Shown piece after piece: positions 11,885 through 22,590 of a stretch of DNA of 64,000 nt. The DNA comes from Nymphaea colorata (taxonomy: Eukaryota > Streptophyta > Magnoliopsida > Nymphaeales > Nymphaeaceae). The stretch is from positions 7,354,713 to 7,418,712 of the forward strand of contig NC_045142.1 in assembly GCF_008831285.2 (NCBI RefSeq). Reading direction: 5' to 3'. The translations under genes were made by a program, and so were the position numbers. The notes under the pieces are model-generated. The model saw nothing but the letters and a program-made list of their open reading frames with translations, was not told where the DNA came from and did no database searches. Every line of letters begins with the position of its first letter. Position 1 is the first letter of the stretch.

Positions 11885-12005
11885 CCAGTGTCAGCATCCC
11901 ATTCAAATTCCACATTTCTCATATGTTTGCCAGTACATGGTGAAATTGTGTATCCATCATGTATAAAGCTTCTCCATTGATCTAAAGAAAGCAACATACT
12001 GCACT
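11885..12005 (-). other. unidentified exon-like segment
   Basis: A minus-strand open stretch follows TTTCTTTAG and encodes QWRSFIHDGYTISPCTGK followed by HMRNVEFEWDADTG. It has protein-like composition but is not part of the PUF repeats and I do not recognise it. It lies between the two PUF pieces, which suggests a chimeric insert assembled from different genes. Confidence 0.3.
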
Positions 12006-12104
12006 CAATAGACACAACAGTGCATCGGTTTTTATGAAATTATTGTTCATTTCAGCTTATAGATTAAGTAACAGCTGAAAATTGGCTGTTTATGCATGTA
12101 ATAA

Positions 12105-12330
12105 ACAAGACACTGGTGCAGCACCTGAACAACAGGACAACCATAAGGATGTGTGGACAATGTCATGACCTGCCCATAGAAGGCTGAGATAATAAACTGG
12201 ATCCTTTCTTGTGGGTTTCTTGTGGGACACACTCAATACATTTTTGAATAACATGGTTGCCATTCTGATCTCGCACACATTGCATTATATGGCCGTCTAG
12301 TTCTAAAACCATTCTACCCACCTCTAAAGC
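12105..12330 (-). pseudogene. Pumilio (PUF) repeat exon fragment, frameshifted
   Basis: After an acceptor at 12330 the minus strand encodes [20 protein letters not shown] then [17 protein letters not shown], and in another frame [13 protein letters not shown] then [10 protein letters not shown]. Both are neighbouring PUF repeats of plant Pumilio proteins. The two frames are separated by a perfect 11-bp tandem duplication (12205-12215 and 12216-12226, TTTCTTGTGGG on the plus strand), which alone explains the frameshift. The VDLDQQT part of the first repeat is also deleted relative to the family. This copy is not functional. Confidence 0.8.
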
Positions 12331-12972
12331 CTGAAAGTTCCAAATAAAAAAGAGAACAAAATTACACAATTTCTATACCACAAACTATCTGTCCAAATGT
12401 GAGTGCATAATGCTAAATAAATTGACAAACACTTACAAATAATTAGTGCAATTCAACTACTCCTTATAAGGATACAGTTATTATGCAAACCCTTAAAAGG
12501 AATCAGACCCAACTCCAACTAATCTACATTTTATAGTTACAAAGTCAGTACATATGAGAAAATAACCCAGAAAACCCAAATAAGAGTTAGCAGGTCTTCT
12601 CAAATTGCAGCTCGTAAGAGAGTAATGAGTTGCCAATGTGACATCTGTCTATAGAGTGCCCAAAGTTTGTATGTGGAATAACACTACTTCTAGAATTAGC
12701 ATTTAGAGGGAGAGACTACAAGTATGAATTGCATGGGCGTCATTCAAAGATTCTTTACAAGTCAAATGCCTTGAGGAGAACCCTATTGCCTATTGCAAAA
12801 TGCAAAAAAGCCAGAATATACCACCGATACATTCATAGATCAGAAGCACGAATCTACCAAACAGCAAAATGCAAAAAAAGTTACAATTGCAAAGCAGTAA
12901 TAACTGACGATCAGAAAAAATATTTGAAGTTTGAAGACAGAAAATCACGTTTTTCGCATCAAGTGTTCATGT

Positions 12973-13324
12973 TCATGCAGAAAAAACATCAGGCCTACAA
13001 AGAGGGATGCAGAGACAGGGCAGCAAATCAAACGCCCAAATGTCTGTCCGAGGAGAAGCCAGAGAGATATTGATGAGAGACTCACGGGGCAGTAACAGAG
13101 GGGATGGAGCGGCAACTGTGGCAGTAGCAGATGATGCCTTGTCTCCGCGTCTCTCTTCTCTGCCAGTGAGAAGCCAGAGAAAGCGTACCGGCGGAGGAGA
13201 GGAGAGGCGACGGCGCAGCGGCGACGGTGAGTAGGCCTTTGGTGCGACGGAGAGAAGGCAGAAGGGAGGAGTAGCTGCGGAGGGAAGTCGAGCGGGGTGA
13301 AATGAGCGCACACAACAATAAACT
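12973..13324. other. GC-rich, 5' UTR/promoter-like stretch
   Basis: A GC-rich region with GAGGAG and GGCGACGG repeats, unlike the AT-rich surroundings. Open frames on both strands are low in complexity and not protein-like. It looks like the 5' leader of a captured host gene, being on the 5' side of the minus-strand PUF pieces, but this is inference. Confidence 0.35.
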
Positions 13325-13350
13325 CGAGCAGGTGAAATTTCACCTGCTCG
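13325..13350. repeat. 26-bp perfect palindrome
   Basis: A perfect inverted repeat centred on GGTGAAATTTCACC with arms extending to CGAGCA and TGCTCG. The 14-bp core is repeated at 13352-13365. Confidence 0.9.
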
Positions 13351-13896
13351 GGGTGAAATTTCACCTAGTTTCATGGGTTTTCAAATTGGGCGGATGAAAT
13401 TTCAGCTGTCCGTACAGATTTCTCCTTTCCCCACAACATTTCACCAGGGCTTTCAATAACGGGGTTCGATTCAATATGACCTCCAAGGCCTTGACATACA
13501 TTATGAGCAGCACATTTTAACATCATTCAAAATCAAAATTTACTGTAATGCGCAAATGGATCAAAACCTAAACAACATCCCCAAGTAGTAGCCTCAGTAA
13601 AACTCAAAGGAGGTGTTTGATTATAAGCAGTTTCAAATCCATATATCTGATGCGAAAATGACATGACATGCTTTTTCGCTGATGTGACAAAAAAATCCAT
13701 GAAAATATCCACTGTTCAGCAAACTAAAGATCTTAGGATACACCTAAAGTCCACACTTCAATCCTTAACTTAAAGAAAGTTGGATTTAAAATTAGAGGGA
13801 GAAGGACTGTTATTATCTCAAACACTAAAGATCTTAAATTTAAATATGAAGCTATCAACCTCCCCCAAAGGAAAGGGGAAAAAAAAAGGAAGAAAA

Positions 13897-14017
13897 ACAA
13901 ACAAACGGATACTGGTAGACAAAAATGATCGACCAAAGAAAAAAAAAACAAAAAAACAAAAAAACAAAAAAACAAACAAAAAAACAAACAGACAAACGGA
14001 TACTGGTAGACAAAAAA
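13897..14017. repeat. duplicated 3' flank motif of UGT copy 2
   Basis: ACAAACGGATACTGGTAGAC occurs twice, at about 13901-13920 and 13992-14011, separated by an A-rich stretch. The same pair flanks copy 3 (about 21533-21552 and 21603-21622). It lies just downstream of the UGT stop codons and was duplicated before the genes were. No clear polyadenylation signal can be singled out. Confidence 0.65.
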
Positions 14018-14031
14018 CGTGATCTGACTCC

Positions 14032-14975
14032 TCAAGCCCTTCCTCTCACCATCTCCACCAACGCATTTATATTCCTGGTAGAACTCCCGTCTTCGCCCAC
14101 CGCCTCACACATTAGCCTCTTCCAATGGTGGCCCGCCTTCTCCCTCAATGCCTTCCCCACCTGCTCGCTCAACACGAGCCGGATTGCCTCCTCAACGGAC
14201 TCCCTGGTGAAAGTCCCATCCCTCACAGTGACCCCCACACCCCAACACGAGATATCAACCAAACGGGAGTTTATAGGGTGGTCGCCAAAGACCGGCCGGC
14301 ATATCACCGGCACACCTCCAGCGATGGCCTCAAGGATGGAGTTCCATCCGCCATGGCATATGCACACTGCGAGGGAAGCATGGGGAAGGACGGCCAGCTG
14401 CGGTGCCCATGGAACCATGAGCCCACGTCCCTTGACTCTGTCCACGAAACCAGCAGGTAAGTCGGCTTGCCTCTCAGGCTTCAGGGACCATAAGAACGGA
14501 GCGCCGGATGACTCGAGGCCCTCTGCCAATGCCGCGATCTCGTGCTTCGGTATGCGTAAGTCTGCGACGGAGCCGAAACAGACGTACACGACGGAGTTGG
14601 GCAGGTGGGAATCAAGGAAGGAAATGCATCCGTGGTCGTCGGCGGCAGGGGAAGATGCCGGCGGCGGCGGTGACAGGAGGAACAACGGAGCGATGGTGAG
14701 ACAGGCATTTAGTTTGGTTCGGAGGTCCGTGAGAGAGAAGGGCTCGAGCGACTCAAATGTGTTGGTAAGTACGGCGGCCGCCCGTGGAATCGCCTTGGCC
14801 ATGTTGTGGAGTAGAACGGAGAAGACGGAGTCGAGGCGGCCGGAGACGATGCACTCCTGCAGGTCCTGGAGCCTCAGGAAGGGGAGGCTCGGGATGCAAT
14901 CGACGGGAATATCTCTGTTCTCAGGCGTCAGTGCTGTCTCATTTGCAGACCAGTAATTAGTCCAGAGATTCAACC
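14032..14975 (-). CDS. UGT78-like flavonoid 3-O-glycosyltransferase, copy 2, exon 2
   Basis: Exon of 944 bp after the acceptor ACTAG|GG. It joins exon 1 (18023-18515) to give 478 codons plus a stop, a normal length for a plant UGT. The PSPG box covers residues about 354-397: WAPQLAVLPHASLAVCICHG, GWNS, then GVPVICRPVFGDH. The last position is His. The FISH of copies 1 and 3 reads CICH here. The proline-rich loop is one residue shorter than in copy 3. The product should be a cytosolic UDP-sugar:flavonoid transferase. A long open frame on the opposite strand (13925-14956) is a by-product of codon bias. Confidence 0.88.
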
Positions 14976-15845
14976 CTAGTTAAAACAAAGTTGAAAGAAA
15001 AAGAAGGATGCGTCTCACCATCCAAACGAAAAGGATGGATTTGAATTCAAAATCAAAAGCATTGATTACAAAATGGATGATGGAGTCACGAACATTTTTG
15101 AATTAGTGGGGACTTGTGTGGGCAGTTGCCGACATAGACCCGTATGATTTATTTTATTTGCATATTAGTTCATAAACATGAATTAGTTTAATACACAGCG
15201 GTGGTCCTTAAATTTAAGATTTCTTACATTAGTCTCTCTTAACTGAGAACTATAAAAATGTCTCCTTAACAACTTAATTAGTGTGCTGCACGAAACATTC
15301 TTTTAGGGCCTTCCCTTTTGCCATGGTAGCAAAATAGGGTTTATATTTCTGCATGGTTTGAAACGGGTGATTGATTTTCATGCATATATATTTGTGCATG
15401 CAATAACTATGCACCAAAGGGAGGAGGGGTGTTTTTTGAAACTTTGCATAAAATAAGTGGACATTATAGACGTATTAGCTTTTTAAAATCCTATTTTACC
15501 CTTTTAAAAAGCTTTTTTTCATTTTAGCAGGAATATTTTGATCATTGCACACCATGTACATATTTTTTAGTGGGGCAAACTTGCTCTTCCAATTAGTAGT
15601 CTACCTAGTACCTAGTCGGTTAGGATCATCTATTTAGGTCACGATTAGGGGTTGGTTGAGCCACTTAGGATCGCCAATTAATTACATATTCTTTTGTATC
15701 ATGTATAACTGAATACTAAAATTTGTTATTTTTATAAAATATTACAAACTTTACTAAGTGTATATAAATATTTATATTACATATTATTCAATTTTAGTTC
15801 ATGAACAAAAATCAAACGTGAAGCTTCAACTGACCTACGTTCTTC

Positions 15846-15883
<38 letters not shown>

Positions 15884-18022
15884 AAACACTATAAAAACTT
15901 ATGACCTAATTTAGCATAGTTACCGAGTCAACTCTTTAACCGGATGATACAGTCTTCAACCAATCTGAATCCAAGTCACGAGTTTGCCAACTATAACATG
16001 TATTGTTGTACCCATCCAAGGATTTTACTAGCAACTAGCAAACAAACAGATGCTTAATTTCAAAAATCTATTTAAACGCTTAATAAGGTCCAATAATAAG
16101 ATGATGTCAGTAGCATTACTAAAAAATAACTTTTCACTTAAAAGAGACAAAAAAATAAGAAATTTTACATACAATAAAATTATAAAGTGTAATTTTTGAC
16201 GTCTATATTTGATAGATGTTGGCAAAACTAAATCTACTCTCACTAAAATAGAAGCAACCAGATCTGGTAATGAAATTATTGGAGGATAAACCTCAAAGCA
16301 TAAAAAGGCAAACATGCACTAGTGCAGCCCCCGTTACTCAGGATGCATGTATAAAAAAAATCACAATGTATAAATGGAGACTGGTGGATCCACTATCAAG
16401 CAAATTGTTTTGCCCTTGCCGTTGAGGTCCAATGCCCGGTTGTCAAAATGACTAAAATACCTTGTAGTTGAAAAGGTGAATCCCCATTCTCATGCGAACA
16501 TGGTTATTTGGAGAGCACATTATGGTGAAAGTTACAAGCTGCATTTGGAGGAAAGGCACCAAATATATATATATATATATATATACATATATCACCTTTT
16601 CAAAATGACAAATAAGTCATCTATAAAGCCTTGCATAGGGCTGCATAATGAGCCAAGCCAAATCAGGCTTGCGGTCGAGTCGTTTATAAATGAGCCGAGT
16701 TCGAGCTTACAATGATATCGAAATGATAAATGAGTCGAGTTCGACTCGTAAACTGATAATCTATATAATTTTCCATAACCAATTCACCAAATCACCGGTT
16801 ATTAACTTTTAGCGTAAAAACAAATTTTCACAAGTTACACGATTTAACACTTACACATGTTAAAAGAGTTACAAGAGTTAACGCTTACATGAGTTAAACG
16901 AGTTAATGCTTACATAAGTTAATGTTAAATGAGTTAATACCTAAACGAGTTAAATAGTTTAAACAAGTCGAGTTCGAGCTCGATTTTGTGTAGTCGAGTC
17001 GAGCTTGAGCTTGCTATAAGGAGCTCGACTTGAACTTGAGTTTTTTTAAGCTGAGTCGAGCTTGAGTTGGTCAAACTCGGGCTTGATTCGGCTCCTGTGT
17101 GTTATTAATTTCATATATTTGGTTGTTTATAAATATAGATGCCCCTTAAAACATTAATGCTATTGAACTGATGTCTCCACAAAAAATCCTCACATATTGG
17201 TGAAAATGCGTCACTGATGCAAAAAGAAAAGTGCAAACATACTTTCACTTTAAAAGATGAGTAGTTTTTAAAATATGTTGTCTTGTTAAAGTAAAAAAAA
17301 AAAGTATCTTGAAAGGAAATGTAAAAAAATATAGGAAGGATGACATCTTAAATGACTAATTACTTAATATCTTTTGGCGTAGAAAATGTGCCTTCGATCT
17401 TGCATCCAAAGACATAAACGGAGGTTAACAAAAGATTTTTTTTTTTTCGAAAAACTTGGTTTTCATAAAAGCTCAACTCCACAAATTTACAAATTCAAAC
17501 AGCTAACTTATCATCAGTCGACAAAAATTGAGTTCGTATATTTCATAAATATATTTCTAACGTCATGTAGGAAAAGTTACATTCTTTAGCACCAAAAAGT
17601 TAGATGCTTTAAATGGTGCCTCTTCCTCGCCCCTACTGTCTTGCCCTACAACTGAAGCTCAGATGGGAACAACAACTGAAGGCACCCAAAGCAGGTTTTA
17701 TGTTTTAAGAGCTTGTTTGATACCTGTAACGAATTGTTACTATTTAGTGAATCTTATAACATAGTGTTTGATGAATGTATTTATTAGACAGTAACAATCT
17801 ATTATGTGTTTGGAACAACCTTTAGAATTGTTTGGTAATAATAACATTTATTATTATCCCATGAATCCATCCAATGGTTCATCAAATATTATAATATGAC
17901 GTGACATTCCAGGAACCCATCCTTAAAAGTTTATTTATGGACGGTGACAAAGTTCTTTGAATTACCAAACGCTGAAGGGGTTCACCGAAAGCTTGAGAAA
18001 TTTGAAGAGAGAGGGAGAGAAC
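14976..18022 (-). other. 3.05-kb intron of UGT copy 2
   Basis: Donor CAAG|GTTCTC, acceptor ACTAG|GG, phase 1 as in the other copies. Both ends align with the introns of copies 1 and 3, which supports pairing these two exons, but the middle is expanded by repeats: TA microsatellites near 15853-15877 and 16563-16585, and a GAGTTAA/GAGCTCGA-rich tract at 16640-17090. No gene was found inside. Confidence 0.7.
16640..17090. repeat. GAGTTAA / CGAGCTCGA-rich dispersed repeat
   Basis: A degenerate array of short words (GAGTTAA, GAGTCGAG, GAGCTCGA) inside the copy 2 intron. The same kind of sequence appears at about 2360-2520 and 25740-26250, so it is a dispersed repeat family at this locus rather than one local array. 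Confidence 0.6.
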
Positions 18023-18515
18023 CTTGCACCACCCCGAACTTCTCTCGGAGGCGATCGGTGTTAATGTGTGTGATGAGGGAAGAGGCCGCAGACGTCCAGA
18101 AGGAGATCAACGGCACGCCTGCCTCGTCGGCGAGGTCCTGCGCAAACACAAGGACGGCGTCCGCGAGCACGCAGGAGAGGGGCGGTTGCATCCCTGCCAG
18201 GGCCCGCCGGAGGTCGTGGGGAGCCGATCGCAGGAAATGCTCGATGCCTTCCTGAGGCCGCTCCGGCGAGAAGGCGAAGTCCTCCGGCAAGCCGTCGGGG
18301 ATGGTGCAGAAGACCATGTTGGGGTTCCCCGAGCAGGCGGAAACCAAAGAGGAGATGGGCTTAAGGGAGGCCGCGGTGGTGAAGAAGGAGAACTTAACGT
18401 CCCCTGCCAGGCCGGCAAGGTGGCGACCCAGCGTTAGGAGCGGCGTAGCGTGCGAGCCGAAGGGGAATGCCAGAAGCGCTACGTGCGGCTTCTCCCCTCT
18501 TTTCCCTGTCTCCAT
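18023..18515 (-). CDS. UGT78-like flavonoid 3-O-glycosyltransferase, copy 2, exon 1
   Basis: 493-bp first exon starting at METGKRGEKPHVALLAF, with His22 in PFGSHATPLL and Asp119 in CVLADA. The residues after Asp119 (AVLVFAQD) differ from copies 1 and 3 (SFLHFAQD), a possible change near the acceptor pocket. The frame stays open upstream of the chosen ATG to 18653, but the three-copy conservation begins at METGKRGE. The donor is CAAG|GTTCTC. It is paired with 14032-14975 by phase and intron homology. Confidence 0.88.
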
Positions 18516-18625
18516 GTCCTTCTTCTTTCTTGTTCTCCCTCTCTCTCTCGTGTTCCAAGATTGGAGGAAGGAAAATCGAAGCCGGTGGAATATACCGCTG
18601 TTGTGATGAGAACCAGAGTTGTCCC

Positions 18626-18633
18626 TTCTTATA
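18626..18633 (-). promoter_or_regulatory. TATA box of UGT copy 2
   Basis: TATAAGAA on the minus strand, about 111 bp upstream of the start codon, identical to copy 3 and at the same relative place. Confidence 0.5.
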
Positions 18634-20823
18634 GCCATGGTGGCCTGTGACATGCTGCTCTATTTGCGGTTCTTGAAAGGAGGATGGCACGTGCTTGCCC
18701 TGATGGACTTCAGTTATGCCTCTCAATCAATTTACGTATGAGAGTCGGGTAGGGGCGCTCTAACAAGTCAAAGCCAACTTATCACCTACTGTTTGGTGTA
18801 GCTACTAATTAGGGGAAGAAGGAAGAACTTTTCATTAGTTACAGCTCGTACACTGACGATCCACTTTTATAGTTCGTTGTATAATGTTGAGAGTCTTGTT
18901 TACGCAGGCAGAGATGCTGATCGAGGTCCTTTTATTCGCATTGAGTTTTGAGAATGGAGTAGGGATGTTAATAGATTCAATTTGAATCCGATATCAAAAA
19001 TGTGATATGGAAAAAAAAATTAATACCCTATTAAAAAATCTATTTAGATTCAGATTTAAGAAATGACATAAGATCAGATTCAGATGTAAACAATATCTGA
19101 TCAGATTCAAATACGGATTTATTTTTAAACAAATACATTGTATCTAATGCTCTTACAATTTGAAAATAGCTAAATTCAGTTCAAAATTCAGATTCAAATA
19201 TGAATGTAAAAATTAGATTCGAATCAGATTAAGATTTTGAAATCGGATTGAGATTCAGATATAAATTTTCTTTGTTTGTATTAGAATTTGAATCCAAATA
19301 TGTGAATATCTGAAAAAAGCAAATACAGCTAAATGTATGTCCAATTCACATATAATCCATTGACATCCTTACGAAAGAGTAGAGTTTGTTGGTGATGTGC
19401 TTGATGGGAGGGAGTGACACATCAAGGTTTGCTGGGGGTGACAGTACACACACACACAGAGGGAGGGAGAGAGAGAGGGACTTTTCAAACACATCTTCAA
19501 CAGACTATACTCCTCCATAGGGATCAGATTCCCATGGGATATACCCTTGACATATCATCATTTAAAATAGGATTCAAATTAGATTCAAATGTAACACTAA
19601 AAATTGGATTGGGATGGGATTCATGTTATGAATTTGGATTTGGATATGGTAGAGACCTTTCTTTGTTTGCATTCAAAACTCAATTTAAATCAAAACATGT
19701 GAACTTCGGAAAGAGTGGGTACATTTAAGAGTATATTCAATTCAAACACCGTCCCCCAACACCCCTAACTGCCCATCAGCCTACAGCAAAAGATTTTACC
19801 CCTTAGGGGGCGTTTGATGGCCTCAGTTATGAGATCTCAAAGTGATTTGAGCTCGTTGGGAACCTCAAATCCACAGACTTATGGTTGGAACCCCCTCTGG
19901 TCCTCAAATCTGAAATTTTGATCATACCTCATTTTCACATAGTGGCAACATCTGGTATTTCTTTGTTCTCACATAAAAAAGATCCTAGATCTGCTTCAAA
20001 TTCGAAATCCAAACTTATCAACACACCCTTAAGTTAATCGACATCCATCATTGTAATGTCTGCGAGATTTGAAGTGATCCGATGCTGTTTGGAGATTCTT
20101 TGAACATCTAATCAACGATGGAACGAATTTACAATTACGTTTGGAACACCATACTACGTACTGTATAGTTTGGCATCATACAAATTCAAGTTGATTGACT
20201 ATATGTACCAGTCTTTGTCCTAAAGTTATGTTCCAACTCATAACCTACACTTGCAAGAGACGCGCCACAGAAAAAAAGGTCTTTTCTGATGCATAAAAAA
20301 CGTCAGTAAGAATAGCAAAAACATCAACAGTAAAACCTTTACTGATGGCCTTACTGATGCAAAATCTCAAATAATGTGTCACGGAGGCCTTTACTATAGA
20401 AATAACAATGCGTCAGTAAAAACTTATTTTTACTCACGACACTCTAAATAATGTCGGAGAAATAATTAACAAAAGGTCACTATACTTGGGTTCTTACGTC
20501 ATGCATCCACGCCTTTCTAAATTCTTTACTGAAGGTTAACTGATACGTTATAAACAAGTACAGAATAAAAGTTCCTCCAAACTAACTGTCGTTCCCAAAG
20601 GAGGGGAATGAAAAAACTAGGAGCCAGAGAGAGAGTTGTGTCGACTTTGATCAAAACTTGAGCGGCCCTTTGTTCTACATTGGAAGGTTGAGTGGATTTT
20701 TATCAAATAAATAGTACAGATTGGCATCCTTTTTTCCACTAAAATAGATAAGCCAAGCACTGTTAACCACAGAAAAGTACACACCGCCTCATAAAACATG
20801 CATATATGAATTTCAATCTTCCA
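18634..20823. other. 5' flank of UGT copy 2, shared block
   Basis: No gene. It aligns with the copy 1 flank almost to its end and carries the same MITE-like element. The last part, about 20640-20823, is the 3' flank of the truncated kinase copy 2 and is very similar to 26700-26840. Confidence 0.6.
19802..20033. mobile_element. MITE-like element, unit 2 copy
   Basis: Counterpart of the element at 3368-3625, with the same imperfect terminal inverted repeat (CTTAGGGGGCGTTTGATGG and, on the other strand, CTTAAGGGTGTGTTGATAAG) and slightly shorter through small internal deletions. Confidence 0.5.
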
Positions 20824-21230
20824 GCCATGAGATTGATGCGTGCTTCATTTTCATAGAAGGATCCAACATCCCAATCTTCAGATGACGATGAGAGTGCCAT
20901 CAGAGCAACCACTACAGACCTCATGGGTGGCCTGTCCTGAGGACTTTCTTGAGTACACAACTTACCAAGCTCAGCCATCTGATAAACAAAAAAGAAGAAT
21001 GGCGTCATTATGGACATATGCATCTGATACTGCATCAGGGAGGAAGAAAGAAGGGAATAGCAGAAAGAAAGAAACAGCAAAGGCTTTATCAAACTGCCAT
21101 TTCAATAAAAGATCATTTACTTTCATAAATTGGGCAAACAGGCTCTTCAAATATTTGAAACTAACACGAAGCAATTGAGAAAAGGATGTCACCGACTCAC
21201 CATAGCAACAAGGCCACTGTTGTAGATGCA
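20824..21230 (-). pseudogene. LysM receptor kinase 3' fragment, copy 2
   Basis: The last exon (about 20830-20978, [19 protein letters not shown] ... [17 protein letters not shown]) is kept, but its stop codon TAG is TTG and the frame runs on to 20763. The preceding exon has lost most of its length: a segment bounded by two copies of CAGCAAAG in the other copies is gone, leaving one copy at 21075-21082. Only 30 bp of the exon before that remain (21201-21230). This is a decayed fragment with no kinase function. Confidence 0.85.
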
Positions 21231-21643
21231 TAAATTTCTTCTTTTACACGCATTCATATGGTTGTGATCAGTGGCAGAGCCCTTTTTTTTTTTTTTTGAA
21301 AGGGGCATCGTTACTTTAAATGATAAACTTTTAGGGGCAATCATATGTAAAAACATGAAATATATTATTGAAGTTTCAAGGATTAAATGTAACAGTAATT
21401 CTATGTTAGCATTACACCAACTTTCTTTAGCAACTTCTATCTTTAAACAACAAAGCGATGCATGGACCATCAATGCAGGCTGATCAAAACTCATTTCCTT
21501 CCTTGTTGAGCAATGAGCAACCTCAAAAACAAACAAACGGATACTGGTAGATAAAAATGAAACTCAACCAAGGGAAAGGAAAAAAAAAAAAGGAGGGAAA
21601 ACAAACAAACGGATATTGGTAGACAAAAATGAGATCTGATTCC
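21231..21643. other. junction between duplication units 2 and 3
   Basis: Intergenic. The part 21250-21530 matches the split junction at about 9025-9110 plus 9980-10175, and the part after 21530 is the 3' flank of UGT copy 3, with two copies of the GGATAxTGGTAGA motif. No gene was seen. Confidence 0.55.
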
Positions 21644-22590
21644 TCAAGCCCTTCCTCTCACCATCTCCACCAACGCATTTATATTCTTGGTAGAACTCCC
21701 GTCTGCGCTCACCGCCTCACAGATTAGCCTTTTCCAATGGTGGCTCGCCTTCTCCCTCAATGCCTTCCCCACCTGCTCCCTCAACACGAGCCGGATTGCC
21801 TCCTCAACGGACTCCTTGGTGAAAGTCCCATCCCTCACAGTGACCCCCACACCCCAACACGAGATATCAACCAAACGGGAGTTTATAGGGTGGTCGCCAA
21901 AGACCGGCCGGCATATCAGCGGTACACCTCCAGCGATGGTCTCAAGGATGGAGTTCCATCCGCCATGGCTTATGAACACTGCGAGGGAAGCATGGCGAAG
22001 GACGGCCAGCTGCGGCGCCCATGGAACCATGAGCCCACGGCCCTTTACTCTGTCCACGAAACCAGCAGGTAAGTCGGCTTGCTTCTCAGGCTTCAGGGAC
22101 CATAAGAAGGGAGCGCCAGATGACTCGAGGCCCTCTGCCAATGCCGCGATCTCGTGCTTCGGTATGCGAAAGTCCGCGACGGAGCCGAAACTGAGGTAGA
22201 CGACGGAGTTGGGCAGGTGGGAATCAAGGAACGAAATGCATCCGTGGTCGCCGGCGGCAGGGGAAGATGCCGGCGGCGGCGGCGGTGACAGGAGAAACAA
22301 CGGAGCGATGGTGAGACAGGCATTTAGTTTGGTTCGGAGGTCCGTGAGAGAGAAGGGCTCGAGCGACTCAAATGTGTTGGCAAGTACGGCGGCCGCCCGT
22401 GGAATCACCTTGGCCATGTTGTGGAGTAGAACGGAGAAGACGGAGTCGCGGCTGCCGGAGACGATGCCCTCCTGCAGGTCCTGGAGCCTTAGGAAGGGGA
22501 GGCTCGGGATGCAATCGACGGGAATATCTCTGTTCTCAGGCGTCAGTGCTGTTTCATTTGTAGACCAGCAATTAGTCCAAAGATTCAACC
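21644..22590 (-). CDS. UGT78-like flavonoid 3-O-glycosyltransferase, copy 3, exon 2
   Basis: 947-bp exon by homology; joined to exon 1 (23678-24170) it would give 479 codons plus a stop. The PSPG box is at residues 355-398 (WAPQLAVLRHASLAVFISHG, GWNS, then GVPLICRPVFGDH), again ending in His. The reading frame is intact. The acceptor is not: where copies 1 and 2 have AG|GG, this copy has ACGG (22592-22591 read AC on the minus strand). The next in-frame AG is about 43 bp downstream (ACAG|CACTG), whose use would drop 14 residues near the start of this exon. The coding sequence looks selected, but splicing is doubtful. Confidence 0.8.

Larger units (their letters stand above)
10328..13466. mobile_element. 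candidate DNA element carrying Pumilio gene pieces
   Basis: This block is absent from the equivalent junction between units 2 and 3 (about 21530), where the flanks join directly. Its ends look like a decayed inverted repeat: the left end reads CTTAAGGGCCCGTTTGATGG followed by GAGGGTGAAATTT, and the right end read on the other strand gives CGTTATTGAAAGCCC then TGGTGAAAT. TGAAATTT words cluster at both ends. Inside are PUF exon pieces, an unidentified exon-like piece and a GC-rich leader-like stretch, all on the minus strand. A Pack-type element or a captured retro-piece would fit. No transposase was found. Confidence 0.35.

Noticed and set aside
12973-13374. 133-codon minus-strand open frame in the GC-rich stretch
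   Set aside because: Low-complexity Pro/Ser/Arg sequence on GC-rich DNA with overlapping open frames on both strands and no domain; more like a 5' leader.
13925-14956. 343-codon open frame on the plus strand
   Set aside because: It is exactly antisense to UGT copy 2 exon 2, with an A-rich leader of Lys/Gln repeats; the UGT frame has conserved catalytic motifs and splice sites, so this is a shadow of GC-rich codon use.
14976-18022. Possibility that exons 14032-14975 and 18023-18515 belong to two separate broken genes
   Set aside because: The phase fits, the total length is a normal 478 codons, and both intron ends are homologous to the shorter introns of the other two copies.
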